Assembly: GCA_027459645.1 (NCBI GenBank)
Contig: DAIDHQ010000022.1
Coordinates: 186,001 to 250,000, forward strand
DNA: 64,000 bases
Reading direction: 5' to 3'
Source: Vulcanimicrobiota bacterium
Lineage (GTDB): Bacteria > Vulcanimicrobiota > Vulcanimicrobiia > Vulcanimicrobiales > Vulcanimicrobiaceae
Below the pieces are notes generated by a model. It was not told the origin of the DNA, ran no database searches, and worked only from the letters and a program-made list of their open reading frames with translations. Below are positions 24,815-34,321 of this stretch, piece after piece. A program made the position numbers and the translations under genes. Each line of letters starts with the position of its first letter. Positions within the stretch are counted from its first letter, which is position 1.

Positions 24815-26833
24815 ATGACGCATCACGTGATGGGCGTGGACGGCAGCTATCCGCTGCTGCTCGTATTGTGGCTGTTGCCGCTCGCGGGCGCGATCCTCGC
24901 TTGGGCCTTCGGACCGCAACTCAAGACCGCTGCCGGATGGATATGTTCGGCGCTCGTCGGCATTTCGTTCATCTGCGCGGTCGCGATGTGGGGACCGGGA
25001 ACGCAGAGCGTGAGCGGCGCGCTCGGCGCGCATCAAGCACTCTTCAGTTGGCTGCCCGGATTCGATTTCGGTCTGCTGATGGATCCGCTCTCGCTGCTGT
25101 GGACGCTGATTATCACCGGCGTAGGTTTCCTGATCCACCTCTACTCGATCGGGTACATGGACGGCGACCGCGCGTTCGCGCGATTCTTCGCCTATATGAA
25201 CTTCTTCGTTTTTGCGATGCTCACGCTGGTGCTCTCCGACAATTTCGTCGGATTGCTCGTGGGTTGGGGCCTCGTCGGCCTTGCGTCGTACTTCCTGATC
25301 GGCTTCTGGTTCTTCAAACCGAGTGCGGTCGCGGCGGCGCGCAAAGCCTTCGTCATCAACGTCGCAGGCGACGTCGGCATCATGTTCGCGATCTTCATGA
25401 TCGTCGCGTCGGTGCATTCGACCGCGTTCGGCGACGCGTTTGCGTTTGCGGGATCGTATAACAGCGGATGGCTGCTCGCCATCTGCGTCTGTCTCTTTAT
25501 CGGCGCCGCCGCAAAATCGGCGCAGATTCCGTTGCACACGTGGTTGCCGGATGCGATGGAAGGTCCGACGCCCGTCTCCGCGCTGATCCACGCTGCCACG
25601 ATGGTCACCGCGGGCGTCTACCTGGTCGCGCGCTGCGCACCGCTGTGGAGCCAAAATCACGACGCGCAGATGCTGGTCGGCACGATCGGCGCGCTCACGG
25701 CGATCGCAGGCGCGATCTTGGGCTGCGCGCAGTGGGACATCAAACGCATTCTCGCCTATTCGACCATGTCGCAGATCGGGTACATGATCATGGGCGTGGG
25801 CGTCGGCGCATACGAAGGCGGCGTCGCACACTTCTTTACGCACGCGTTCTTTAAAGCGCAGCTCTTCCTGGGCTCGGGCTTGATCATCCATGCGCTCAAC
25901 AACGAACAGGACGTGCGGCGCATGGGCGGCTTGATGAAGAAGATGCCCTTTGCCTTTATCGCGATGCTGACCGGCGTGATCGCCATCTCTGGCATCCCCT
26001 TCCTGGGTGCCGGGTTCTTCAGCAAAGACCTCGTGATCCAGGGCGCGCTCGAACACGGTCATCCGTATCTCTATGCGGTCGGGATTATTACCGCAGGCAT
26101 CACCGCGTACTATATGTGTCGACTGCTCTTCGTCACGTTCTTCGGAAGCTATCGCGGCGACGTGGATCCGTCCGAACTTGGCATCCGCCATCCGGAACTC
26201 GCTGGAACGCCTGCTCACGGTGCGGATCAGGCGGAGGCCGAACACGAAGGGAGTGGTCACGGCCAAGCCCACCATGCGCCGGCGTGGATCATGAACGTTC
26301 CCGTCGCCATTCTGATCGTACCGACCGTGTTGATCGGCTGGTTGATGTTCGGCGGTGACAACTCTCCGTGGGCGCACTTTTTCGCGCAGCAATTCCCGCA
26401 TCCGCAACTGTCACCCGCGCCGATCGGCGAGGGCGTCACGGGGCTGATTACCTTCGGTGCCGTGCTCGTCGGTATCGCGGTTGCGTGGTGGCGCTATGCA
26501 ACGGCATCGGCGCAGAGTCGTGCGGTCGAGCGCCTGCGCGGCGAATCGATTCGCATGCCGGGCATCCTGACCCATGCCTACTATTTTGACTTGGCGCTCG
26601 ATCTGCTGTTCGTGCGCACGTCGCAACTGTTCGGGACGATCTTCGGCCGCTTCTTCGATCCGCAGATCATCGACGGCGCGGTTCGCGAATCCGCGTTTTC
26701 GGCGCAGTGGCTCGGCACGCTCGTGCGGTCGTTCCAGACGGGACTGCTGCGCGCGTACGCGCTGCTGCTGGTGGTCGGCGTCGCCGCCTTCATGATCTAC
26801 TATGCGGTTATCGCCGGAGGAGTGCATCCGTGA
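24815..26833 (+). CDS. nuoL: NADH-quinone oxidoreductase subunit L
   Basis: 672-residue antiporter-like proton-pumping subunit with about 16 hydrophobic helices. LPDAMEGPTPVSALIHAATM and the C-terminal extension with the long lateral helix region (after residue about 540) distinguish it from NuoM and NuoN. Residues about 455-480 contain an unusual His/Glu-rich loop (HGADQAEAEHEGSGHGQAHH) between helices. The stop overlaps the nuoM GTG by 4 bp. Confidence 0.95.
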   Translation: MTHHVMGVDGSYPLLLVLWLLPLAGAILAWAFGPQLKTAAGWICSALVGISFICAVAMWGPGTQSVSGALGAHQALFSWLPGFDFGLLMDPLSLLWTLIITGVGFLIHLYSIGYMDGDRAFARFFAYMNFFVFAMLTLVLSDNFVGLLVGWGLVGLASYFLIGFWFFKPSAVAAARKAFVINVAGDVGIMFAIFMIVASVHSTAFGDAFAFAGSYNSGWLLAICVCLFIGAAAKSAQIPLHTWLPDAMEGPTPVSALIHAATMVTAGVYLVARCAPLWSQNHDAQMLVGTIGALTAIAGAILGCAQWDIKRILAYSTMSQIGYMIMGVGVGAYEGGVAHFFTHAFFKAQLFLGSGLIIHALNNEQDVRRMGGLMKKMPFAFIAMLTGVIAISGIPFLGAGFFSKDLVIQGALEHGHPYLYAVGIITAGITAYYMCRLLFVTFFGSYRGDVDPSELGIRHPELAGTPAHGADQAEAEHEGSGHGQAHHAPAWIMNVPVAILIVPTVLIGWLMFGGDNSPWAHFFAQQFPHPQLSPAPIGEGVTGLITFGAVLVGIAVAWWRYATASAQSRAVERLRGESIRMPGILTHAYYFDLALDLLFVRTSQLFGTIFGRFFDPQIIDGAVRESAFSAQWLGTLVRSFQTGLLRAYALLLVVGVAAFMIYYAVIAGGVHP

Positions 26834-28251
26834 TCGAACTCTTGCTGATCCTCGTTCCGGTCGTTATCGGCGCCGCGATGCAGTTCGGACGCGACGACGA
26901 AAACGAAAAATGGTCGCGCTGGACCGGCGCGCTCGTAGCCGCCGTGATGTTCTTCTTGGCGCTCGCCTCGCGCGGCACCGAGTGGAGCTTCCGCTGGCTC
27001 TCGCGTCCGTTCACGTCGGCGTTCCACTTCGGACCGACCGCAATTTCGTATTGGATCGTGCTGCTTCTCGCGGTCTGCACGTTCTCCGCGATACTTGCGG
27101 TGAATCAGCCGCGCAGGCGCCGCTTCATCGGCCAGCTGCTGATGCTCGAAGGCACGATGATGGGACTCTTCCTGGCGCGCGATCTGCTTGCGTTTGCGCT
27201 CTTCTGGGACGCGATGCTGCTGCCCGTATTCTTCACGCTGCTGGGATGGGGCGGTCACTCCGGCACCGCGTGGCGTTACTTCCTCTATAACTTTGCCGGC
27301 GGTTTGACGCTGCTGCTCGCAACCGCCGCCTTCGGCATGCTCTACGGGTCGACCGACGTGATCGGCCGCACCGACGTGCATCTGGTCGGCGCGTGGGTGC
27401 CGTGGATCTTCATCGGCTTCAGCTTCGCCTTCTTGGTGAAGACGCCGGTGTGGCCGCTGCACACGTGGATGCCGATCACCTACAGCGATACGCCCTCGCC
27501 GATGGTCGCGGTCGTGAGCGCGGTGCAGTCGAAGGCCGGTCTGTACGGCTTTATCGCGATTGCCATGGCAACGATGCCCGACTACGTAAAAACCTACGCG
27601 CCGTGGCTGATCGTGCTCGGCATCGTGTCGCTGCTCTACGGCGCGTTTATCGCGCTCACGCAGAACGACGCGAAGCGCATCGTCGCCTATTCGTCGCTCT
27701 CGCACCTCGGGCTGATCGTGGTCGCGATCGCCTCGTTCAATCCGATTGCACTGCAGGGTGCGGTGCTCTACATCATCGCGCACGGACTCTTCAGCGCCGC
27801 CATCTTCTTAACGCTCGGCTACGTCGAATCGCGCGAAGAGACGCGTTCGCTCGTGCGGCTGGGAGGTTTGGGTGCGAGCAATCCGCGCTTGGCCGGCGCC
27901 TTGTGTATCGCCGCGCTCGCCGCGCTCGGGCTTCCGGGTCTGGCCGGCTTCGTTGGAGAGATCGTGATTCTCACCGGCGTCTTCCAAGCGGGGCTCGTGT
28001 GGCCCGCGATTCTCGCGTTGATTCCGATCGTGCTCGCGTCGGCATATATGCTGCGTTTATTCCAAGGCATCATGAACGGACCCGAAGTTCCCGATCTTCC
28101 GGTGCGCGCGGATCTGAACTGGATCGAAGGGCTGGCACTCGCGCCGCTCGTTATCGCGCTCGTCGTACTCGGCGTCAATCCGCATGCGCTCACGACCTTC
28201 AATCCGTCGGCGTATAACGCGACCACCGTTTCGCAAGGAGCGAGCAAGTGA
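26830..28251 (+). CDS. nuoM: NADH-quinone oxidoreductase subunit M
   Basis: 473-residue antiporter-like proton-pumping subunit with 13-14 helices. LPVFFTLLGWGG, LVKTPVWPLHTWMPITYSDT and ALTQNDAKRIVAYSSLSHLG are typical. GTG at 26830 follows a strong GGAGGAG and overlaps the nuoL stop. Confidence 0.95.
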   Translation: MIELLLILVPVVIGAAMQFGRDDENEKWSRWTGALVAAVMFFLALASRGTEWSFRWLSRPFTSAFHFGPTAISYWIVLLLAVCTFSAILAVNQPRRRRFIGQLLMLEGTMMGLFLARDLLAFALFWDAMLLPVFFTLLGWGGHSGTAWRYFLYNFAGGLTLLLATAAFGMLYGSTDVIGRTDVHLVGAWVPWIFIGFSFAFLVKTPVWPLHTWMPITYSDTPSPMVAVVSAVQSKAGLYGFIAIAMATMPDYVKTYAPWLIVLGIVSLLYGAFIALTQNDAKRIVAYSSLSHLGLIVVAIASFNPIALQGAVLYIIAHGLFSAAIFLTLGYVESREETRSLVRLGGLGASNPRLAGALCIAALAALGLPGLAGFVGEIVILTGVFQAGLVWPAILALIPIVLASAYMLRLFQGIMNGPEVPDLPVRADLNWIEGLALAPLVIALVVLGVNPHALTTFNPSAYNATTVSQGASK

Positions 28252-29681
28252 CGATCAACGTAACCAACGCCGACTGGAACGCGGTCGCGCCGATCATCAT
28301 CGTCGCGATCACGGGGCTGCTCGTGCTGCTCTTGGATTTGCTCTCGCCGAAGAACATCTCGCGCTATGCGGCGATTCTTCTGGGCGCCGCCGGCATGATC
28401 GTCGCCGGCGTCGTCGCCTCGCTCGCATATTGGTCGCCGGCATACGTCGCGTTCGGAGGAGCGTTCATCCAGAGCGGCTTCGGCATCGTCTTTCAACTCA
28501 TCATTCTGATCGCCGGCATCGGCTCGCTGATCCTCGTTCGACCGCCGGTGCAGAACGAGCGCATTGCCGGGGCGACGGCGCTCATGCTCTGGGGCACGTG
28601 CGGCGCCATGCTCATGGCTGGTGCCGGTAACTTGATGGTCGTCTTTCTCGGCCTCGAGTTGCTCTCGCTCGCCCTCTACTGTTTATGCGGGCTCGCGGAC
28701 CGTCCGTCGTCGCGCGAATCGGCGTTGAAGTATCTGATTCTCAGCTCGACGGCTTCGGGCTTTATGCTCTACGGCATGGCGTTGCTCTTCGGAGCCAGCG
28801 GGAGCGTTGCGTTCGCCGATCTCGCCAATCCGGCGCTCGCATCGTCGGCGTTATTGTGGGTCGGCGGCGGACTCTTTCTGGTTGGTATCGCGTTCAAACT
28901 CAGCTTGGTGCCGTTCCACGCCTGGTCGCCCGACGTTTACGAAGGCGCGCCGCTTCCGGTGACGGCGTTCATGAGCGTCGCGACCAAGGCGGGTACGCTC
29001 GCGGTCTTCGCGCGTTTCATGTATGCCGCGCTGCCGGCGGGAACCGCCGACCGCCTCTTGTTGCCGATCTGGATCGTTGCGGCGATTTCGATGATCGCCG
29101 GGAACGTCGGCATGCTCGCTCAGCACGATCTCAAGCGTCTGATCGCATATTCGGGCATCGCGCAGGTGGGCTACATCCTCACCGCGCTCGCGGGCGGCAC
29201 GCACCTGGGCTTGCGCTACGCGATCTATTATCTCGCGGCCTACACGTTCATGAACCTGGGCGCGTTCGCGATTGCGACGACGATGAGCGGCGACCGCGAA
29301 GAGGGATCGCACCTGGCCAACTATCGTGGTTACGGACGGCGCAATCCGGTCGGCGCGGCGTTGATGACGTTCTTCTTGCTTGCGATGGCCGGCTTGCCGC
29401 CGACCGCAGGCTTCCTCGGCAAAATCTTGATCCTCTCGTCGAGCGTGGGCGCGGGCTATGCGTGGCTCGGCGTCGTGCTCATTATCGGAACCGCGATCTC
29501 GCTCTATGCCTATGCGAAGGTCGTGCGCGCGATGTATCAGCGTGACGAGCACGTGCACGCGTTCGAAGGTCATGCACCCGCACCGCTTGCCTGGGCGAGC
29601 GCGGCCATCTGTTTCGTCGTCATTATCGTGATGACGTTCTATCCGTACACGCCGAGCAACGTTCTTCCCATCGTGAAGTGA
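28248..29681 (+). CDS. nuoN: NADH-quinone oxidoreductase subunit N
   Basis: 477-residue antiporter-like subunit, about 14 helices. LGLELLSLALYCLCGL, FKLSLVPFHAWSPDVYEGAP and AQHDLKRLIAYSGIAQVGY match NuoN. It completes the A-N set in canonical order. GTG start overlaps nuoM by 4 bp; its TGA overlaps the ATG of the MarR gene. Confidence 0.95.
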   Translation: MTINVTNADWNAVAPIIIVAITGLLVLLLDLLSPKNISRYAAILLGAAGMIVAGVVASLAYWSPAYVAFGGAFIQSGFGIVFQLIILIAGIGSLILVRPPVQNERIAGATALMLWGTCGAMLMAGAGNLMVVFLGLELLSLALYCLCGLADRPSSRESALKYLILSSTASGFMLYGMALLFGASGSVAFADLANPALASSALLWVGGGLFLVGIAFKLSLVPFHAWSPDVYEGAPLPVTAFMSVATKAGTLAVFARFMYAALPAGTADRLLLPIWIVAAISMIAGNVGMLAQHDLKRLIAYSGIAQVGYILTALAGGTHLGLRYAIYYLAAYTFMNLGAFAIATTMSGDREEGSHLANYRGYGRRNPVGAALMTFFLLAMAGLPPTAGFLGKILILSSSVGAGYAWLGVVLIIGTAISLYAYAKVVRAMYQRDEHVHAFEGHAPAPLAWASAAICFVVIIVMTFYPYTPSNVLPIVK

Positions 29682-30139
29682 TGTTCGCAAAGCCCGACGT
29701 TCTGGCCGCGGTCGGTCTGGCGGTTCGCGCGTTGCGCGCGCAACTGGACCGCGGCCTGCAAGCGTCGGGTCTGCGGTTGGGACAGTACCAGTTGCTGCGC
29801 CTGCTGTGGGAGCAGGACGGCTTGACCCCGCGCGAGCTTGCCGACCGGTTGACCGTTGAGATGCCGACCGTCACGCGGACGGTGCAGCGCATGGTGCGCG
29901 ACGGCTTCGCGCGGCGTGAGGCACATCCGCAAGACGCCCGATCGGTGCGCATCTACCTGACCGAGCGCGGCCACCACCTGCGCCGGCGCGTCGAGGCCAT
30001 CTTTGCCGAGGAGACCGAACGCGCGCTTCAGGGCTTCAGTCCGTCGGAACGCGCGGCGCTCACCGACTTTATGGCGCGGATCGCCGCCAACTGCCGTCAC
30101 GACGCCCCCTCCCCAAACGCTGATTCGGGAGTAGAATAG
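29681..30139 (+). CDS. MarR-family transcriptional regulator coupled to nuoN
   Basis: 152-residue winged-helix regulator. The recognition-helix region ELADRLTVEMPTVTRTVQRM and the wing FARREAHPQDARSVRIYLTERG match MarR. The ATG at 29681 shares a base with the nuoN stop (TGATG), so it should be translated with the last complex I gene. It may act on the operon or on a divergent target; the palindrome TTACCAAGGTAA upstream of nuoA is a plausible operator, but this is inference. No ligand can be predicted. Confidence 0.85.
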   Translation: MFAKPDVLAAVGLAVRALRAQLDRGLQASGLRLGQYQLLRLLWEQDGLTPRELADRLTVEMPTVTRTVQRMVRDGFARREAHPQDARSVRIYLTERGHHLRRRVEAIFAEETERALQGFSPSERAALTDFMARIAANCRHDAPSPNADSGVE

Positions 30140-30162
30140 ACCCACAGCTCGGAGGGCAACAA

Positions 30163-31371
30163 ATGATTCGGCGTCTTGCGGTTGCGTGCGTCCTTCTGAC
30201 GGCCGCCTTTGCCATACCGGCTACGCCGGTTCGCGCGCAGATCATCGAAGAATCGAGCCCGATCGAGCTCATCATCAATCGCTTTCCGTCAGATCCCAAG
30301 GGTGCGATCGCGGCGGCCCGGCAACTCATTGCCGCCGGCAAGTTGGACCTGGCGATCCAGAGTCTCGCGCGCTACGTGGCCGTTCATCCGCAGGAAGCCG
30401 CTCCGCGCCGGTTCCTCGGCGATCTCTACTTCCGTGCGGGAAATATCACGCAGGCGAAGTGGACCTACGAAGAGATCCTCAACGAATATCCGTACGACAA
30501 AGAGACGCACAATCGCTTGGGCACGGTGTACTCGGTCGAAAACGACATCGACGACGCCATCAAGCAATTCAATGAAGCGCTGCCGGGCACGGACTCCGTC
30601 GGCGATCTCGTCGCGCTGCACGAGCGCAAGGGCGATCTCCCGAAATACCGCGCCGAGATGGAACATCTCGCCGACGTGTATCCGAACGATCCGGCGTTGC
30701 AGGGCGAACTCGCTCAAGTGTATATGGCGATTCACGAACCCGTGCTCGCTATGCGCTATTTCGAACGCGCCTTAGATCAAGATCCGCGCGACATCACCGC
30801 GCTCAACGGCCTCGGTCTTGCCTATATGGCCGAGCACCAGTACCCCAATGCGATAAAGCAATTCCAAGCCTGCCTCGGCATCGCGCCCGAGACGTATCAG
30901 TGCGAGAATAACCTGGGAGCGGCGCAGCTCAACGCAGGCCAGCTCGATGTCGCGAAAAAGGCACTCGATATCGCCTTCCATCTGGCGCCGGAGCGTGCCG
31001 AAACGTTCGTCAACTACGGTTTTTACGACGACGCGAAGGGTGACTGGCGCGGAGCGGTGGCGGATTACGCCAAAGCGATTGCGATTTGGCCCTATCAGCG
31101 CGAAGCGTACATCGATATCGCTCTCGCGTATGAAGCGCACGATCTCTATCCGTTGGCGCAAGCCGCTTTGCTGAAAGGCCTCGCCTCGGTTCCCGATGAC
31201 GGCCGCATGCGCTTCTTGCTAGGCCGCGCGTATGAAGCGCAGGGGCGCCGCGCCGACGCGCTCGCGCAATTCCGCCTGGCGGCCCAAGGTACCGATCCTC
31301 AAGCGGCGAGAATCGCAAAAGCCGAATTCACGGGCATGTCGCCCAACGCAACGCCCACCCCGCAACGCTAA
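30163..31371 (+). CDS. Secreted tetratricopeptide-repeat protein
   Basis: 402 residues with a signal peptide (about residues 1-26, cleavage after VRA). At least seven TPR-like units follow, for example GKLDLAIQSLARYVAVHPQE, ARYFERALDQDPRDITALNG-type and KGDWRGAVADYAKAIAIWP segments. It ends in a Pro/Thr-rich tail. A strong ribosome site GGAGGG lies six bases before the ATG. TPR proteins of this type scaffold periplasmic or outer-membrane complexes; the partner is unknown. Confidence 0.85.
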   Translation: MIRRLAVACVLLTAAFAIPATPVRAQIIEESSPIELIINRFPSDPKGAIAAARQLIAAGKLDLAIQSLARYVAVHPQEAAPRRFLGDLYFRAGNITQAKWTYEEILNEYPYDKETHNRLGTVYSVENDIDDAIKQFNEALPGTDSVGDLVALHERKGDLPKYRAEMEHLADVYPNDPALQGELAQVYMAIHEPVLAMRYFERALDQDPRDITALNGLGLAYMAEHQYPNAIKQFQACLGIAPETYQCENNLGAAQLNAGQLDVAKKALDIAFHLAPERAETFVNYGFYDDAKGDWRGAVADYAKAIAIWPYQREAYIDIALAYEAHDLYPLAQAALLKGLASVPDDGRMRFLLGRAYEAQGRRADALAQFRLAAQGTDPQAARIAKAEFTGMSPNATPTPQR

Positions 31372-31377
31372 CACGCC

Positions 31378-31404
31378 GTCATGCTTCGATAAGCTCAGCA
31401 TGAC
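31378..31404. repeat. REP-like hairpin between convergent genes
   Basis: GTCATGCT (31378-31385) and AGCATGAC (31397-31404) form a perfect 8-bp stem with an 11-base loop containing an inner CTT/AAG pairing. It lies between the convergent TPR and ridA genes and could end both transcripts, though no T-tract follows. The sequence resembles the widespread GTCATGCTGAGCTT-type palindromic repeat. A partial relative (GCTCAGGATGAC) lies near 13961. Confidence 0.6.
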
Positions 31405-31417
31405 AGACGGATCCGCG

Positions 31418-31795
31418 TTACTTTTTTGCGATCGCGTCGATTTCGACGCGCACGCCGCGCGGTAGTCCGCTCACAGCGACGGTCGAGCGCGCGGGTTTGG
31501 AATCGCCGAAGTATTTCGCGTAGACCTCGTTGACGGCGCCGAAATCGTTCATGTCGATCAAAAAGATCGTGGTCTTAACGACGTCGGCGTAGTCGTAGCC
31601 GCCCGCCGTAAGGACCGCGCCGAGATTCTGCAGCACGCGCTCGGCTTGCGCCGCGACGTCTCCTTCGACGATCGTGCCGCCGGCCGGATCGAGGGCGATT
31701 TGGCCGGAGCAGAAGAGCTCGCTTCCGCTCTGGACGGCTTGGCTGTAGGGACCGATCGGCGCCGGCGCGGCGTCCGTGTTTACGACTTTGTGCAT
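31418..31795 (-). CDS. ridA: RidA family reactive-intermediate deaminase
   Basis: 125-residue YjgF/YER057c/UK114 protein that hydrolyses reactive enamine/imine intermediates such as 2-aminoacrylate made by PLP enzymes. PIGPYSQAV near residue 16 and RSTVAVSGLPRGVRVEIDAIA with the conserved Arg are present. The ATG at 31795 gives the usual N-terminus. It is divergent from the PLP-dependent decarboxylase gene, which is a sensible partner for an imine-removing enzyme. Confidence 0.9.
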   Translation of the reverse strand: MHKVVNTDAAPAPIGPYSQAVQSGSELFCSGQIALDPAGGTIVEGDVAAQAERVLQNLGAVLTAGGYDYADVVKTTIFLIDMNDFGAVNEVYAKYFGDSKPARSTVAVSGLPRGVRVEIDAIAKK

Positions 31796-31835
31796 GCGGC
31801 GGGCTTCGCAAGTGCGGACCGCCAACCTTCAAGGC

Positions 31836-33275
31836 GTGGACGAGTTCGATTTCGAGCGGGCCTTCGCGCGCGTCAGTACCTGGATCGACGAGTACTTTTC
31901 GCATCCGGAGCGCTACGACGTGCTGCCGCGCGTCGAACCGGGCTCCATCGAAGCGCAGTTGCCGCGTTCCGCTCCCGAGTCCGGCGAGCCGTTCGACGCG
32001 ATTCTCGCCGACTTCGAGCGCGTCATCGTTCCCGGCATAACGCACTGGAATCACCCGCGCTTCTTTGCATACTTTGCGACGAGTGCCGCGCCCGCGGCCA
32101 TTGCCGCAGAAGCGCTCGCCGCGGCGCTCGACGTGAAGGTGATGCTCTGGCGCACCTCACCCGCCGCGGCCGAACTCGAAACCGTCGTCATGCGGTGGCT
32201 GGGCGAGCTGATGGGCTTGCCGCCGTCGTGGACCGGCATCATCTACGACACGGCGTCGATCGCGGGCTTTACCGCACTAGCGGCGGCCCGCGAGTCGCTC
32301 GGTCTGGACGTACGTGAAGCCGGAATGAGCGGACGCGATCTGCCGGCGTTGCGCATCTACGCGACGCAGCATACGCACTCACACGTCGAGAAGGCTGCGA
32401 TCGGACTGGGCATCGGTTTGCGCAATGTCGTCAAGGTCGACTGCGATGCGTCGTTTCGAATGAGCCCGGCGGCGCTGGAAGCGGCGATCGAGCGCGATCT
32501 ACGCGCGGGGCTCAGGCCGATGGCGATCGTCGCGACCGTCGGCACGACGTCGACGACGTCGGTCGATCCCGTTGAAGCGATCGCCGACATCGCGCAGCGC
32601 CACGGTATCTGGCTACACGTCGATGCCGCCTATGCCGGCGTCGCGGCGATCTTGCCCGAGCAGCGCTCGTTGCTGCACGCGGTCGATCGCGCCGATTCGC
32701 TCGTCGTCAATCCTCACAAGTGGCTCTTCATTCCGATGGATCTCTCGGTGCTGTACTTGCGCGATGAAGCGACGGTGCGACGTGCGTTCACGCTCGTTCC
32801 CGAGTATCTCACGACGACCGACGGCGACGTTCGCAACTATATGGATTACGGACTGCAACTCGGGCGCCGGTTCCGCGCGCTCAAGCTGTGGTTCGTGTTG
32901 CGGCACATGGGCGTGGAAACGATGCGTGAGAAACTGCGCGGCCATATCGCGCTCGCGCAAACATTTGCATCGTTGGTGGCGGCCGAATCGGATTGGGAGA
33001 CGCTCGCGCCGCATCCGCTCTCCGTCGTGTGCTTCCGGTATAAGCCCACCGGCATCGACGACGAAGCCGAATTGGAACGACTCAACGCCGCGATCCTCGA
33101 AGCGGTTAATGCAACCGGCGAAATGTTCATCTCGCATACGAAGATCGACGGACGTTACGCGCTGCGGCTCGCGATCGGGAACCTGCGCACGGAACGAAGC
33201 GACGTCGAGGCCGCGTGGCGCATTCTTGGCGACGCCGCCGCGAGGGTCGGCATGACGATGGGAAGCTCGGCATGA
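31836..33275 (+). CDS. Aromatic-L-amino-acid decarboxylase-like PLP enzyme (group II)
   Basis: 479 residues from GTG 31836 (VDEFDFERAF), the start most like the family; ATG 31794 is an alternative. TSAAPAAIAAEALAAALDV, ATVGTTSTTSVDP, HVDAAYAG and the PLP-lysine motif NPHKWLF identify the DDC/AADC family, acting on tryptophan, tyrosine, phenylalanine or DOPA. In plants and some microbes, relatives make aldehydes rather than amines, so the reaction is not certain. It overlaps the following histidine kinase gene in an ATGA. Confidence 0.85.
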   Translation: MDEFDFERAFARVSTWIDEYFSHPERYDVLPRVEPGSIEAQLPRSAPESGEPFDAILADFERVIVPGITHWNHPRFFAYFATSAAPAAIAAEALAAALDVKVMLWRTSPAAAELETVVMRWLGELMGLPPSWTGIIYDTASIAGFTALAAARESLGLDVREAGMSGRDLPALRIYATQHTHSHVEKAAIGLGIGLRNVVKVDCDASFRMSPAALEAAIERDLRAGLRPMAIVATVGTTSTTSVDPVEAIADIAQRHGIWLHVDAAYAGVAAILPEQRSLLHAVDRADSLVVNPHKWLFIPMDLSVLYLRDEATVRRAFTLVPEYLTTTDGDVRNYMDYGLQLGRRFRALKLWFVLRHMGVETMREKLRGHIALAQTFASLVAAESDWETLAPHPLSVVCFRYKPTGIDDEAELERLNAAILEAVNATGEMFISHTKIDGRYALRLAIGNLRTERSDVEAAWRILGDAAARVGMTMGSSA

Positions 33276-34321
33276 CGGCCGATGCGCGGTTGTCGGCAGC
33301 GTTTGAAGAACTCGAACGGCAGCGGGTGTCGCTCGTTGAACTCAATCAGCTCAAGAACGATTTGATCGCCATTTTGGCGCACGATATCAAGGGACCGCTC
33401 ACGTCGGTGATCGGCTTTGCCGAGTTGCTCGAGGAAGGATATCTCGAAGGCGACGCGGCGCTGGATGCGGCGAAGACGATCCGCACGAACGCGCAGCGGC
33501 TGGCCACCTTGGCGAACGATATCTTGGCGCTCTCGCGTTTCGAACACGGTGCGCTCGAGATCGCCGACGACCGCGTCGATCTCAAGGCGGTCATCGCAGA
33601 TTCGATCGAGCCGCATCGTGCGGAGCGCGAGATCGTCTTCGAGCACGACGCCGCGGCAACCGTTCGCGGGGATGCCGAACGCCTGCGTCAGGTCTTCGAT
33701 AACCTGATTCGCAACGCGATCAAGTACTCGCCGGAGGGCGAAGCGGTTACGGTGACGCTCGCGCACCAAAACGACGAGGCGCTCGTGAGCGTCAGCGATC
33801 GCGGCATGGGTATCCCGCCCGACGAGTTGCCGAAGCTCTTTCATCGCTTCAGTCGCGCATCGAATGCAAAAAAAGCAAAAATTTCAGGAACGGGTATCGG
33901 GCTCTTCATCGTGCGCATGATCGTCGAACGGCACGGCGGCACGGTGAACGTCGAAAGCCGCCTGGGCGAAGGCAGCACGTTTAGCGTGCGCTTGCCGACC
34001 ATCGAGTCGGTCGCCGCATCGGCACCGATGCGCGTCACGCTGCTCACGCCCGACGAGCGGCTGCGCCGCTTTACCGCATACGAACTGCGTTCGCGCGGCT
34101 ATCGAGTGCGCGAGGCCGGTTCGCTTGACGACGTCACCGGCGTACGCGGCGGCGACGTCGTGCTCGTCGATGAAGGCGCGGTGCCTCCGGAAGAGCTCCG
34201 CGCGCAGTTCGGCTCGGGTGTCCGCCTCGTCGCACTCGGTCCCGCGGATGGAACCGCCGGCTGGGACGCGTGCCTTGCGAAGCCCTTTCTGGTTGCCGAC
34301 CTTCTGCGCGTGATTCAGTAA
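33272..34321 (+). CDS. Soluble sensor histidine kinase with C-terminal receiver-like domain
   Basis: 349 residues, no membrane helix. An N-terminal short coiled coil is followed by HisKA with H-box AILAHDIKGPLTSVIG (phospho-His near residue 33), then HATPase_c with N-box DNLIRNAIKYSPEG, DRGMGIPPDE, and GTGIGLFIV. From about residue 255 a REC-like fold follows (RVTLLTPDERLR, VVLVDEG with a candidate phospho-Asp, CLAKPF with the Lys). No sensory domain is visible, so the signal may come from a partner. Translationally coupled to the decarboxylase gene. The 3' end overlaps glutamine synthetase by 7 bp. Confidence 0.85.
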   Translation: MTADARLSAAFEELERQRVSLVELNQLKNDLIAILAHDIKGPLTSVIGFAELLEEGYLEGDAALDAAKTIRTNAQRLATLANDILALSRFEHGALEIADDRVDLKAVIADSIEPHRAEREIVFEHDAAATVRGDAERLRQVFDNLIRNAIKYSPEGEAVTVTLAHQNDEALVSVSDRGMGIPPDELPKLFHRFSRASNAKKAKISGTGIGLFIVRMIVERHGGTVNVESRLGEGSTFSVRLPTIESVAASAPMRVTLLTPDERLRRFTAYELRSRGYRVREAGSLDDVTGVRGGDVVLVDEGAVPPEELRAQFGSGVRLVALGPADGTAGWDACLAKPFLVADLLRVIQ

